From assembly GCA_911728435.2 (NCBI GenBank), contig OU452210.1, positions 15,856,442-15,920,441 of the forward strand: 64,000 bases of DNA, in the 5' to 3' direction. Below the pieces are notes generated by a model that had not been told where the DNA came from, made no database searches, and saw only the letters and a program-made list of their open reading frames with translations. Made by a program: the position numbers and the translations under genes. Below are positions 49,701 to 60,387 of the stretch, in pieces; position 1 is the stretch's first letter, and each line of letters opens with the position of its first letter. Source of the DNA: Apoderus coryli (Eukaryota > Arthropoda > Insecta > Coleoptera > Attelabidae).

Positions 49701-52700
49701 TGTCTAGCCAACTTTACAAGAGTTTAACCGGAATCTACCAAAGTTATTCACACAATCAGCAATACGATATCTCGGACTAAAAAATTAATAATTAATTTTT
49801 ATTTCTCGTGAATGTTTAAATATTTATACTCAAACATTCTGTATAAAGTTTGTCATGGTGGAAAATTAGTTGATTAGAAATCTGATGTTCTTTAAATTAA
49901 CCAGTAAATTGATTATGATTATAAGCTTGTATCGAATATGAACAGCCTAGGCCTCCAAATTTACTTAAACTAACGCAATTTGGATATACCAAAACTTATT
50001 ATTCTGATAGGTTTGACAACTATGGAACTAACTAGCTAGCAAATATTTTCTGAACGACATAAACTCCAACTTTCAGGTTTCTTTTAGTCGGGGAGTCAGA
50101 GTGCCCCTATGGTGAAACATAACATAATATTTGACCTACGTAAGTATATCAACTGTTTGTTATAAAATTCTTTGATATATAGTTACGCATATGTATGAAA
50201 AAATAAATAGAAGCAATGAATGCTGTATTCTTTGAAAAGTAACTGAGTGAATTGAATTGACACACGAATGATAAAATGCGGCTGCCAATAAATCTATTCC
50301 AAGATTTAAAATTTCTGTTTTTGGAACAGCAGGTCCATAAGAAGGACATGGTAATATAAGGTCCAATGGAATGTAACATGATATGATATATTTATATAGT
50401 ATGGAGATGATCGGTTTAAAGTACCGTTACATTCCAGATGAAATATATCTATTCAAAATCGGCGGACTTTTAGTATATTATTATCTATATACCTACTATG
50501 TATAGAGTTCGTTTTCTATAAATAAAATTCATAAGCGGGGTAATTCACAATTATTTTATTTTTCTTTTATTCACAGATAATTATTTTGAGTATTAACTTT
50601 ACTTTAGAAACTAAAATCGGTAATATTAGCACAGTTTAAAGTATTATTATTCGATGATATTAGTATAATTACCTGAAATCGCTGCCTGCGTTTTTCTCAG
50701 GTCTTATAATTTCTAATTCATTATTTTTTTTAAATATACTTCAAAATGTTGGTATCGTACATAATTTATTCATAAAATTGTGGGACAGAAGTGTATTTGT
50801 GCGAGGCCGTGGTGCTTTGGACATAAAAAGTTGATCTTGTAAAACAAACTTAATACGATACATTGATTTTTTTATTTATTTAAAAATTCAAAGCCCCTGC
50901 TTACGCTTATGCATTGTATTTATCGATGTGTTAGTAATACATTGGCTGCTTCTGCCTATATATTCAAAATAACCCCCGATCCTAAACGGTATGTTCCACC
51001 ACGTTAAACTCCATCATGATCAACAAAGTGAATTGAAATATCGATACTATGTTCAACACACTCCGCAATTAATGTTAAGTACACATGTTTTCATTAAAAC
51101 AACATAATATTTGCTTTCGTCACAAAGGTCAAGTGCTTTTATAGCTAATTAGAAACTATAGACACTAGACACGGTTGTATTTTGTTTAGGAATTAAATCA
51201 GTCATACAGAATGTATCTTCCAGATAATCTGTTATACCTACCTAGATACCTATTTATTCTTTAGGTATATAGTAGTTTACTTAACTGTTGTAGGTAGTTG
51301 ATTCTAGCTAGAATATTTAAAAGTGTTAAATAATAATTCGCTTCGTTTAGCTGGGTTTTTAATATGGTTTTCAGCTACTTGTACCCAAAAAATAAAAATG
51401 TTCACATATATTTTTCTACTACCAGAACATTTTTTGTTTTTTTAGGCAAATATATATATTTTGAAGGAATAGTCCATTTTATAGTACCTAGAGTTAAGTT
51501 ATTCGATACATTTAACCAAGATTTTGCCACAACAACAACACATCTATGATAGATAGAGCTACCCTTCGCACTACCTACCTACTTATTAATGTTTTTGTGG
51601 TAATGTAACCACGATAAGTCTCCTGGTCTTTAAACAAACTAAGGAATAATGATAATATATAATAACTACTGTATGTAGATATATAATAATTTGCAGATTC
51701 CATACATTTGTAACATAATCCTGTAACTTAGCCTACCAAGACCGACCGAGTGGTGAAAAATAATATTTATTACAATAATAACAATGAGTGTTTTCAGGCG
51801 AGTATCAGTTTAGTGGCGGCGTGGCGGTCACTGGCTCGTCTTCTAATTCACTTTTTATATTTTTCAATTAAATTGGAAACACTAAATCTTGTCGATAAAC
51901 GAACACTATACAAATATCAATATTCACATTCAACATTTTGTAATAAGTAACTATTTATGTAGGTAATTACCTACTATGGATTTCAGGAATATGATATCAA
52001 AACTATCTTATACAACGCTGCTATCATCGCAATGATTCTACTTGTTAACTATTTTAATTTACTTTTCAAAATGTCTCAAGTTACCTGAAAGAGCTGAAAT
52101 GTAAGATTTAATGCTTACAAAACCCATTTGTTTTTTTATCGTATGCAGTTCTTCCGACATAAAAGGGCCATTGGCATCTGAGAGAATTTTGATGAGATAT
52201 CATTTCTATTCATTTTTTCATTATTTCTCGATGTGGTAATATTGAAATATACAAAACAATTTAGTTAAAAATTCCGTACTTTTAATTATTCATTTCATTT
52301 TTAATATGCGCCATTTTACTGGTGGGAACAGTAGAATACCTATTATAATCCCAATAATTAGTTAAACAATAGCTGATTCTGCATGCCATGTTTGAAACAT
52401 AATTTTCCCAAAAGACAGAAAGCTTATTTAACCTGTTGACCTAAATTTTCGCGACTTTAATATATCATACATTTTGATATCAAGAAGCTTTTAGAGCGCA
52501 CAGGTAGTAGTAGGTATAGAAAGTATAATTTCTTTACAAAAAATGGAATCATTATAGGTACTTACCTACCAAAAATAAATACATTCTTTACTAATTTATA
52601 CTAAAATTCAATTTGTAAAAGTTAATTTGTACGTCTTTCTACCTATATAAGTATTTTCCTACCTTCCTATTTGCCTTATTTATAATTCGGCTAGAAATTT

Positions 52701-55683
52701 GTGGTCCGCGCGATATGGATCTTTCTTCTAGGGAGTTAATAAAATTCGCCTTGTCAATTTCTTTACAATAACTTTAAACTTAAAATACAATAAGGTGTTT
52801 ACCAAAAGCACAATTATCTCATTGTTGCATTTCAGTAGTTATACAATCATTCAAAAATAATGAGTTTATTTGTATATTACCAAAATATGGAAATTGAGTG
52901 TCATTATTCCTGAAATACCTACCTAGACCACAAATGAATGAATTTATTAAAAGCAAGAACGGGTAGATATATATCCTAAGTAAGTAGTCTTAAATATTAC
53001 TTGTTTTAGACGTCTTATAACTACTTATTCATCAGTAAGATGACAACTTCACTTCAATTCAATCTAGTTTCGGCTATTATTTAGATGATTTTCTGAATTT
53101 GCTCATTAATATATAAGTAACGATAACTGCTATAATACTAAAATAATGTTCGATGTATTATACTTAAATATTCCAATGATAAACTTAAATAATATGGTTG
53201 TAGATTTAACTAGGAAAACTCAAAAATCAATCGTATTCTATAGGGTAATAATAATTACTCAACACAATAGAATGTGTGGATAATGAGTTGGTATAATAAT
53301 TAGCAGACTGGGGTATTTAATAGCAGTGGGGTTGTAATTGATCAATAGTACATCAAGGGGATATGAGATATTACAGAGTTGAACATGCCCATTTTACATA
53401 GACCAATCACCGTTTGGATAAATTTTAGATTCGCAAATAAAAAAAAATGCTTACTTCAGTTTTTACATATATTGTTAAAATTGGATATAGTTATGTGCAG
53501 AGTGGCTTTAAGACTTGTTATTATAAATTTCCAATAAACTAATAATAGTTACGTAGGTACATTTTCACTTTTCAAACTGTGGCGTACTTTTAATGTTTAA
53601 TACTGGCGCTATTTTTAAGTTTGTCGTTTTACAAATAAGAAAATAATCCAATTGATATATACATGCTTTTTATATCTAACAATTTATACATATTTTGTCA
53701 CTTTTCAACTATTTAATTGTTTTATGTTGAATTAATGATTTAGGTATTATGAGCACTAGCAATACAGTACCTAAGAACAGTGTTATTTTCAGTTGCTTTA
53801 AAAATATCAACAAAGCAATCAAAATTAAAAATCGTTTTTTATATAGTAACTGCAAAATAACGACTTTTAATATTGTTTAGTTCTATTACTCGAAGCATAT
53901 TTCGAAAATCCAGTCCTGTTCCCAGCAGTTTATAACAGCTCTGCTTGCAGTGTTATCTCGCTTTATGCATCGTTTGCATTAGTAGCGGCATTTAGCTATT
54001 GATTTGAGAATTCATGCGCCTATTCGCCTTATTTATTTTAATGGTGATTTAGTTATTAGAACACTCATTTAAATACTATTTATTATACACAACTGTTCGT
54101 TAGTTTTCCTAAATCATCTTATTATTTATTAATTGGTTTTTATGTTGACAACCGGCGATATAAGTGATAAAAAAAACAAATAAAATATACCTACTAATTC
54201 ATTGCAGTAATGTACAGTAAGAACGGGCATTTACATACCTACTTAGGCGTTAAATTATCTATCCATAGTCTAAATATCTAGCAGAATATGACTTGACTTG
54301 AGACAACTTACTTTTACTTAAAAAAAAATCGGTTGTGTCGCTCCAAAACTTTCCCGACAAGATAGAATATAATTCGAAATATATGACCTGCGTAATGAAA
54401 CAGAATTTAAATAATATCTAATAATAATAATTATTATAATTGTATTATTTCCAATAACAAACTAACTACTTTATTGGAAATAAAAAAAATTGCCACAGCT
54501 AGGATTTATACCCAACACCTTCCGCACTCTATCAATGACGACACCGGACCTTATGCAAAGTAAGTTCTTAATGTATCTATAAGAGCTGTATAATATACAA
54601 ACTAGTTAGGTAGTAACTAGTGAAGCAATTTTCTCGAGATTTATTGAGTTAAATATCACTCGACCCCTACTGCTATTTAAAAATTTGAGAATTGTGTGCA
54701 CCCCTATCACAGGGCAAAAGCGATTTCAACCAAAAATGGTGGAAGCATTTAGGCACTATCGTGGCAGAATACATACAGACGCAGTACAGTACCTAAGAAC
54801 AGCACAGGCAGACAGACTTCCATCTGAAAATGGTCTTAATCGTGTCAACGGACTTCAAAATGGTTATATCCGTCTTTATCTCAATTTTTTTAGCTCGTTC
54901 ACGATACTCTCCCTATGGGTCGGGAAAGTAAAATAATAATAGTTGTCTATGACACTACAATATTAGCACCGTATATATAAGTATATGTTCGATGATATTA
55001 GCAATCGACTATATGAAATTTTAATTGTAGCTACTAAATTTACAAGAAGGGCCCGGCCCTCTGATTATTAGGTATATGTCTTGTGTGCAATGTACTACTA
55101 CATTATATTATAGTGTTAACTAATTTACATAGTTTCAAGGAAGATCAAATAGTCTAACATAGATTTCATATTCTTCCTAGATTGGGCACAAAAATTGCTC
55201 ATTTAAAGACTTTTATTATAAATTACATTATTTGCTATTACGTAGGTACTGCATCGCAAACGTTAGTACAAGCTTGTTGATAATTTGCCTGAGTTTTCAT
55301 TTTAGGTAAAGATATGGTTCCAAAATCGTCGAACGAAATGGAAAAAAATTGACAACGTATCAAACGCGGAAGCAGCTGAACATAAAAACAATGGTACAAA
55401 ATCAGAGGATGCGAGAAATCGAACATCATACCAAAGACCGGCTGGATGTCACAGTCACAGTCAAAGTTCCAATTCAAGTATAGGAAGCGATTCAAAGAGT
55501 TCGGTAACGTCGTCAACTTTACTTGGAGATAATATGTGTACGCAACAATCATTTAAAGATATTTTACAAACAAATAACACAAATACAGACTCATTGTCAC
55601 CTAATTCACAATTTCAGGCACAGGTAGATACAACAAAAGATGTACTGTTGAACTTATGTTTTGATGCCACTGAGAATTCTTAA
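31347..55683 (+). CDS. NK-class homeobox transcription factor, probably NK7.1
   Basis: A homeodomain protein expected to act as a nuclear DNA-binding regulator. Core exons are 31347-31716, 35006-35289 and 55306-55683, giving 343 aa in frame. A probable cassette exon at 34600-34716 would add 39 aa. The homeodomain spans about residues 175-234 of the 343-aa form. It starts [20 protein letters not shown] and continues with [21 protein letters not shown], then [14 protein letters not shown]. Gln50 and Asn51 are present. [18 protein letters not shown] fits the NK group, and the [18 protein letters not shown] stretch is, from memory, characteristic of NK7.1 rather than Hmx, slouch, ladybird or bagpipe. 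The N-terminus has an eh1-like HYIENILGL (58-66) and PLNLS / PLDLK motifs, suggesting repression. The C-terminus is rich in S, T and N. Confidence 0.85.
31413..31436 (+). repeat. (AAT)8 microsatellite in coding sequence
   Basis: Eight pure AAT codons encode the asparagine run of the homeobox protein. A pure tract like this is prone to length variation in whole codons. Confidence 0.9.
31717..34599. other. homeobox gene intron 1, first part
   Basis: AT-rich, no recognisable element. A short open frame at 31852-32034 and others are not convincing. Confidence 0.55.
34600..34716 (+). CDS. probable cassette exon of the homeobox gene
   Basis: After the acceptor atctttcag the frame dictated by exon 1 (phase 1) stays open for 39 codons. 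It reads [20 protein letters not shown] and then [18 protein letters not shown]. It reaches a possible donor a|gtaaaa at 34717, also phase 1; a second possible donor lies six bases further (exon end 34722). Being phase 1-1, the exon can be included or skipped without a frameshift. The peptide is compositionally normal and GC-richer than the intron. The donor is weak, so the exact 3' limit is uncertain. I do not recognise the peptide as a known domain. Confidence 0.6.
34717..35005. other. homeobox gene intron 1, last part
   Basis: Short intron segment ending in the acceptor ttttgtttcag. The frame of the cassette exon reads on to a TAA at about 34746 if the donor is not used. Confidence 0.5.
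35006..35289 (+). CDS. homeobox gene exon 2: homeodomain residues 1-44
   Basis: Adds residues 124-218 of the 343-aa form. It begins [20 protein letters not shown], a basic stretch with a PLDLK motif. A proline-rich linker follows ([18 protein letters not shown]), then homeodomain helices 1 and 2 up to TETQ. The donor is cag|gtatga, in phase 0. Confidence 0.93.
35359..35386. repeat. 11-bp hairpin just inside the homeobox intron
   Basis: Arms tcaagcatata and tatatgcttga are perfect inverted copies around a 6-base loop, 70 bases after the exon 2 donor. Significance unknown. Confidence 0.5.
39294..39442 (-). CDS. candidate exon on the minus strand inside the homeobox intron
   Basis: Read on the minus strand, a strong acceptor (cttttttcctcatttcag, 39460-39443) precedes an ATG at 39432-39430. 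A frame open for 46 codons follows, then a consensus donor g|gtaagt (39293-39288). The peptide starts [19 protein letters not shown], continues [15 protein letters not shown] and ends [12 protein letters not shown]. The region is much GC-richer than its surroundings. I do not recognise the product. It could be the first coding exon of a nested gene or a piece of a repeat. Confidence 0.3.
42354..42486. repeat. inverted repeat with 28-bp arms
   Basis: Arms 42354-42381 and 42459-42486 are inverted copies apart from a few mismatches in one 5-base patch. They share aaagtggtttggtgaa and aaaacgt, around a 77-base loop. This is a MITE-like foldback or a transcribed hairpin. I find no clear target duplication. 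Confidence 0.6.
42927..42943. repeat. (TA)n microsatellite
   Basis: About eight TA units. A similar (TA)n tract is at 45815-45832. Confidence 0.8.
44192..44228. repeat. short hairpin
   Basis: gctgcttagcg and cgctaagcaac form an 11-bp stem with one mismatch around a 15-base loop in a GC-richer patch. Confidence 0.45.
47864..48147 (+). mobile_element. decayed, internally deleted mariner-like element
   Basis: A TA-cagggtgtccg start at 47862-47873 is followed by a subterminal segment (gggacacgtc, atgcgcgtctgg). This resembles the inverted repeats of the intact mariner at 59819 (cggacacgtc, ctgcgcc). From 48016 a frame reads [20 protein letters not shown], then [17 protein letters not shown], to a stop at 48145. 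This is the end of the catalytic domain with its third Asp. Most of the transposase and the right end are missing. Confidence 0.7.
48370..48552 (-). other. unassigned open frame
   Basis: A 60-codon minus-strand frame starts at a TTG. It reads [20 protein letters not shown] near its start and has balanced codon use. I know no family for it and see no splice context. Recorded as unexplained sequence, not a gene. Confidence 0.15.
54321..54354 (+). repeat. dispersed 34-bp repeat, copy 1
   Basis: Matches 59025-59058 at 31 of 34 positions; both contain ccaaaactttcc after an A-run and tcg(g/a)ttgtgtc. Probably the shared end or core of an unidentified element. Confidence 0.55.
55306..55683 (+). CDS. 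homeobox gene exon 3: recognition helix and C-terminus
   Basis: Begins [17 protein letters not shown], helix 3 of the homeodomain, directly after cattttag. The following 108 residues have no folded domain I recognise. They are rich in serine, asparagine and threonine ([20 protein letters not shown]) and end with [14 protein letters not shown] and [14 protein letters not shown] just after the homeodomain may be family-conserved. Confidence 0.93.
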   Translation, partial: VKIWFQNRRTKWKKIDNVSNAEAAEHKNNGTKSEDARNRTSYQRPAGCHSHSQSSNSSIGSDSKSSVTSSTLLGDNMCTQQSFKDILQTNNTNTDSLSPNSQFQAQVDTTKDVLLNLCFDATENS

Positions 55684-57380
55684 GATTTTGTTGTAATCAG
55701 GGTTTATTTCAGATCAGTGGCGACCATAAATGCAACTTTATTTTAATTGCTTTTCATTGTATTTTAATAAGCGTCTCTAACTGTGACAAATGTTTCTATC
55801 GGGTATCAGGTTTTTGGATACTTTCAGATCTTATTATATTGTTGGATTACTTTGGTATTTTTCTTTATTGTAAACTGTTTTTAAATCCTTTTAAAATACT
55901 AATTCATTACTTAACTTAAGATATCTAACTGAAGCAATTCAAAATTACCACCAGAAACACATTGTCTATTACGCAAAAAACAGCAAAATTAAGAAACTAG
56001 ATATCTATACGTACAGGAAATTCTAACGAGCCTGACAGAAACTCATATTACCTACTAGCTGCCAATCCATTTCTGGTGGTTTAAACCTGAATTAAATGCG
56101 AAATATTGACAACTAAATGAACATGAAAGAACCCTAATTAAAAAAAAAATAAGATCATAATAATTTAAATTTGTAAATTTACAGTAGGTACTTATGTACC
56201 ATTATTAATCTAATCACTATTCGGATCTATATCTACCATTACCGTTTTGTTACTTTAATAAATCCTAGACAAAATAAAAAGTTTTTTCAGTGGCGCTACT
56301 TGGAAAAGGTATGCTCAATTCGTTTTTCTTTAAATTACAATAAATAAATATGTGAAGTGAAACAAAACCCATGTGTTCGATTAGTCAGTCATTATGAAAT
56401 TAGATTTGGCGGAGCTCTCTTTCACTTTGTTGTAAAAAGATTGTGTAAAATAAAGTATATTTTAGTGCTAATACAGGGTGTACCTAGCTAAGTGTTTTAT
56501 AAATAAAACAAGTAGATAATAATTTACAATTTTTTATTGTTAATAAGATTTTTTCATTGTAAATAAAAAAATTCCTTGGTTTAGGGCAAAGTCAATTTTA
56601 GGAGAGGATATTCACAGTTTGCAAGTCAATTTAATAATAAATACCTCCAAATGTCAAATGTTGCAAGTAATTTCATCTTATTAACACAAAACTAGTAGTT
56701 ACTCTTTTAGTTACTTTTTGTGTAGGTACCTATTTCTACATCTGAAAATACTAAACATTTATTATGGTACCTGTACCTATATAATATGTATAGGTATGGA
56801 TACAATGTGTGTTGAACGGAAAATAAGAGAAACTCGTAGAACAGTATAAGCTATAAAGCCCTAATGGTTAATTATTTTATATCCTATTCAATTTTTTCAA
56901 CGTTTTTACTTGTTCTCACACGTAAACAAATGTCAAAGTATGTAATTAGTAAGAACAGACATAGGTACTTTTGAAATGAGTTAATCTAACTTTCCGTCTC
57001 ATGTCCTGTAAAATTGTATGCTCATTTTTCTTATTTAACAACACGTAAGTATGACTCTTAAAGATATTTTTAAATTGTTAAAAGAGGACAAAACTAGTCC
57101 CTTATAAATTTTTTTAGTTGTATACGAATGATAAATAATCCAAAGATAAGTTATTTTTTAATACAATTGGAAGTAAGAGTACTTAGATAGGTATCTTAAA
57201 AAATATTGTACAGTACTTATATTTATGTTAGGTACTTACAGAGAATTTAGTTTTTCTATTAATTCATTTAGACAAACTAATTTTTAATTCATGATGGACC
57301 TACCTACCTACATTATTTCAATAAAAACGTCTCTGTTTAATAAAACAACTTGTTTCATTTAATTTAGTTTATTATAATCA
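55684..57380. other. 3' UTR of the homeobox gene and following sequence
   Basis: AT-rich, no further gene. AATAAA motifs at 56257-56262 and 56273-56278 are the clearest polyadenylation signals, about 575 bases after the stop. A TA-cagggtgtacc sequence at 56472-56482 resembles another single mariner-type end. Confidence 0.45.
56257..56278 (+). terminator. probable polyadenylation signals of the homeobox gene
   Basis: Two AATAAA hexamers within 22 bases, downstream of the homeobox stop codon. Assigned by position only. Confidence 0.35.
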
Positions 57381-57682
57381 AAAATGTTGGAAAAAGTTAT
57401 GTATTCACAGTCGGTGACAGCAAGTCGAATACTGTCAATTTCATGAAATTTGTGTATGAGAGGCTGGATCAGAATGAGTTTGTGCTCGCCTTGCTTTTAA
57501 ATTTGACCATGGCCTTTGGTTCAGTGGATATTAATTTTGTTGCTCAAAAGCTATACGCGTTGGGAGCCTGTGGTCCTATAAACCGCTGCTTTACATCTTT
57601 GCTGAAGGATTGATCCATCTACGGTTAGAATAGGTGAGGCTATGTCTGACGAGTGCAATTCGGAAGTGGGAACTCCCCATTA
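57381..57682 (+). mobile_element. non-LTR retrotransposon reverse-transcriptase fragment
   Basis: Frames read MLEKVMYSQS, then, after a deletion and frameshift, FVYERLDQNEFVLALLLNLT, MAFGSVDINFVAQKLYALGA and, after a further frameshift, STVRIGEAMSDECNSEVGTP. This is the N-terminal and motif-A part of a LINE reverse transcriptase. The usual DLTxAFDSVD is NLTMAFGSVD here, so both the catalytic Asp and the second Asp are changed. The copy is dead. Confidence 0.8.
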
Positions 57683-58457
57683 ATTAACATTTTATTCAGT
57701 ATTGTAACTTACACAAAATTAGACGATATACGATATGATTTTAAGTTTTTGTTGTTACGTATAAAAAATATCGGAAAACTCAAAATTTTCAATGGCTTTA
57801 AAGCGTGTTGATTTTCAATTTCTCACAATTGTTAATCAAACGTGTACATCTAAGGAAATTGCAGTTTCTGCTGGTGTTGAAGAAAAATCCTTTATAAAGG
57901 TTCTCCACTGTGTGGTAAAATGTGTTTTCTAAATTTACCTTATATAAAACTAACATTGAATGATAGGCAACTAACTACACTTTGAATTTGTTGATCGATC
58001 ACAACTATGTATACCGCCCTCTATTAAAGTTGTGGGATACTGCCGCAAGCAAGTAAGAGAAGACATTTACATCAATATCCTTCGTACATTCTCATTCTAA
58101 TATGAGTCGTCGTCTGTCGTCTTACAGTCACCTACGCCTACAACAGGACAGTGGCACTGTGGCATACGACTCTAGGAAAAGTAGTTTTCTTCTTAAATAA
58201 GTATTACAAAGTAATAAAAAAAATCTAACGATGAAAAAACCTCAAAGGTGGCTAAAATTATTATGAATAGTTTATCAAGAAAAAAATAATTATTTGTGTA
58301 CAATAATAAATAAGTCTTCAGGCTTTGATCGACTTATTTATTTATTGACAATTGCTAATAGGTACCTACCTATTACGTTATTTTGGCGCAATTAATAATT
58401 TGTTCATTTTTGCACCTAGGCAAAGATATGTGTATATAGCTTTGACCTAGGTACGAG
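57683..58457. other. AT-rich intergenic sequence
   Basis: No gene recognised. A patch around 58050-58180 is GC-richer but has no long frame. Confidence 0.5.
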
Positions 58458-58488
58458 CCTAGGTCACAGATTTAAATCTGTGCCTAGG
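58458..58488. repeat. 31-bp imperfect palindrome
   Basis: cctaggtcacagattt is followed by its inverted copy with one base missing; the inner 14 bp cagatttaaatctg is perfect. A further acctagg lies 12 bases upstream. Possible cruciform or the centre of a foldback element. Confidence 0.65.
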
Positions 58489-58761
58489 TATTTGGTCTTT
58501 GATCCATGGGCAAATAATGTTGATACCTACTTAATTGGTTTGGAGTTGAGATACCTTCTTCACTGGTTTAATCAATGAAAATAAATGTTTATGAAAACAT
58601 TATAAATAGGTAGGTCCTTATTCCATGATGGTTATATAAAAAATACAATTTAAAGTGTGACAATTCAAAATGAAATTTTCTCAATGAGGAAAAAATGCGG
58701 TCGGCATGTTGAAGTACATATACCTACCTATTATAATATTCTCTCACAGATCCAAGATACT

Positions 58762-58967
58762 AATGGTGCGCCATCTAATAGTGATCCGTGTAACATACAA
58801 CTTATGCGTTTGATGGCGCTAGAAGTAAATTCATAGGGCCCTATATAATTGTCAATGTGTGCACTTTTGGTACATAAATCTACCTCTTAAGCATGCTTTA
58901 TTTTGGATCAATAATTTATATATATACCTAGGATTCTTGCACAAAAATATGTAGATGGCGCACTATT
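58762..58967. mobile_element. small MITE-like inverted-repeat element
   Basis: The 16-mer aatggtgcgccatcta at 58762-58777 is repeated inverted at 58952-58967 with one mismatch, bounding about 206 bp. The core gcgccatcta occurs a third time inside (gatggcgctag, 58812-58822). No coding capacity. Target duplication not clear. Confidence 0.45.
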
Positions 58968-59024
58968 CGATATAAAATGCTCTATACGACATAAATATGT
59001 TTGAAATATTGTGAAGAAAATTTA

Positions 59025-59058
59025 AAAAAAATCGATTGTGTCACCCCAAAACTTTCCT
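59025..59058 (+). repeat. dispersed 34-bp repeat, copy 2
   Basis: Partner of 54321-54354 with three mismatches. Flanking sequence is not alike. Confidence 0.55.
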
Positions 59059-59402
59059 ATCGATATCGCCTCAATAATTTATAGTGGAGTTCCATCACCT
59101 TATAAATAATACCTAGATACATTCTTTCTGTTATATTCTTGATTGTTAGAATTACCTAGCTTTTACTTTCCCGCACAGGGAAATTTTGGCGTGATTTAGA
59201 TGTGAAGAGCAACTGTAATTGGATTTATCTGTCTGGGCAGTTGTATCTCAAAATAAAAAATAAAAATGAAGTAAATTAAAGTCTCTTAAATTTAATGTAT
59301 TTACCTGACTACCGATATCTACTTTAATTTTATGTTTATTCCCGATATACCTAGGTACTTACTTATGTATTTAGTCAATCGCGTTTATGTCAGAACTCAT
59401 AA

Positions 59403-59816
59403 TAGCCAAACAATTAAATTTGATTCAGAATCTGTGGACGTATTTTCCTGTTCTTCCGTTACCTACCTACGTGTTGTACGTTTGTAGGTATTTGTAATAC
59501 GAAAATTTCTAGCATTTGTGACAATAACCTGCATTCACGATTATAACCAGAGCACTTACCTTTTTCGTGCTGCAATCCACAATTATTACACCCATTGTTA
59601 TCATTTTGTTCCGTACCACCACCGTAAAGGTATGTACGCCCTGAGCTCGACGCCACTGCTGTTGAATATTGAAATGTATTATATTCCCATTTATTCCTCG
59701 ACGGAGTTGTAGTTCATGTTGTAGATTTATGAAACTTTATCACTGCATTAACGGAAACAGTTTCTTTTGTAATTTCTTTTTGGGTTAATAGGTATACTAG
59801 CTTCCATTGACATACA
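59403..59816 (-). pseudogene. 3' part of a decayed Ty3/gypsy-like gag (zinc knuckle side)
   Basis: On the minus strand the frame at 59656-59459 contains CNNCGLQHEKGKC with a further Cys (GYNREC), the zinc-knuckle pattern of gypsy-type Gag. Downstream to about 59403 an acidic, serine-rich linker is still readable, as found between Gag and protease. Next to the transposon (59816-59750) a short Gag-like frame continues the sequence interrupted at 61908. Stops and frameshifts separate these pieces, and no protease or polymerase is visible further on. Confidence 0.65.
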
Positions 59817-59818
59817 TA

Positions 59819-60180
59819 CAGGGTGGTCCAACGAAAAGTTTGCACCTAGCTTTTCTCTTTTTTTTGTAGTCGAATGCGAAAATGCTCGGACACGTCGATT
59901 TTGCTTTTGAGGGGGACACATTTTAAACATATTTTTCGATCTGCGCCTTTAACCCCCTAGCGGGGGTGAGTAACAACCCTAAAATTTTAAATGGAAAGAG
60001 GGGTCTAATGACATATCATTTGAAAGGACACAAAATTGTCTTTCTAATGATACCCTATTTGTCGAATTTTACTAAAACAGTTAATACGAAAACGACTTTA
60101 AAGACATTAAGCCGATAATTTTGGTATTAATGAGAAATACAAATAAGTTTTAATTATTACGACTGAAAACAACTACAATC
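59819..60180 (+). repeat. left terminal inverted repeat of the mariner element
   Basis: Bases 59819-60158 are the exact reverse complement of 61566-61905; the next 22 bases match with four differences. It includes gggggacaca and ccccctagcgggggtga, a short internal palindrome that could be a transposase-binding or structural feature. Confidence 0.9.
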
Positions 60181-60387
60181 ATTTCTAAATTATTTACTTT
60201 GAAGAAAAACGGGATTTCAAAAACACGATCTTATTTATCAGAACTAAATTCCTCACTAATCGTTTGCGTTTTTTGTTGAAATAAAAACTGCAGATACGTG
60301 TAGGAAAAGAATTTACACCGTTTATTTTAGTCTTTTCATTGATTCAGTTTGGTTGCTTCTCAAGTTATTTTACTTTTACCGTACAAA

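Larger units (their letters stand above)
35290..55305. other. homeobox gene intron 2 (20 kb)
   Basis: The intron cuts the homeodomain. It contains an inverted repeat (42354-42486), a decayed mariner copy (47864-48147), (TA)n tracts near 42927 and 45815, and a candidate minus-strand exon (39294-39442). GC-richer islands near 36580-36850 and 42225-42480 may be regulatory or old repeats. The rest is AT-rich with short chance frames. Confidence 0.6.

Noticed and set aside
51797..51950. Acceptor-like tttcag followed by 50 open codons
   Set aside because: In frame with exon 2 of the homeobox gene but would end the protein before the recognition helix; no polyadenylation signal nearby. Treated as chance.
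54685..54936. 83-codon frame before the last homeobox exon
   Set aside because: Starts at TTG and I recognise no family. It may be repeat-derived, but I cannot support a gene.
59748..59930. 60-codon minus-strand frame crossing the transposon boundary
   Set aside because: It runs from the inverted repeat into gag flank; a junction artefact, not a gene.
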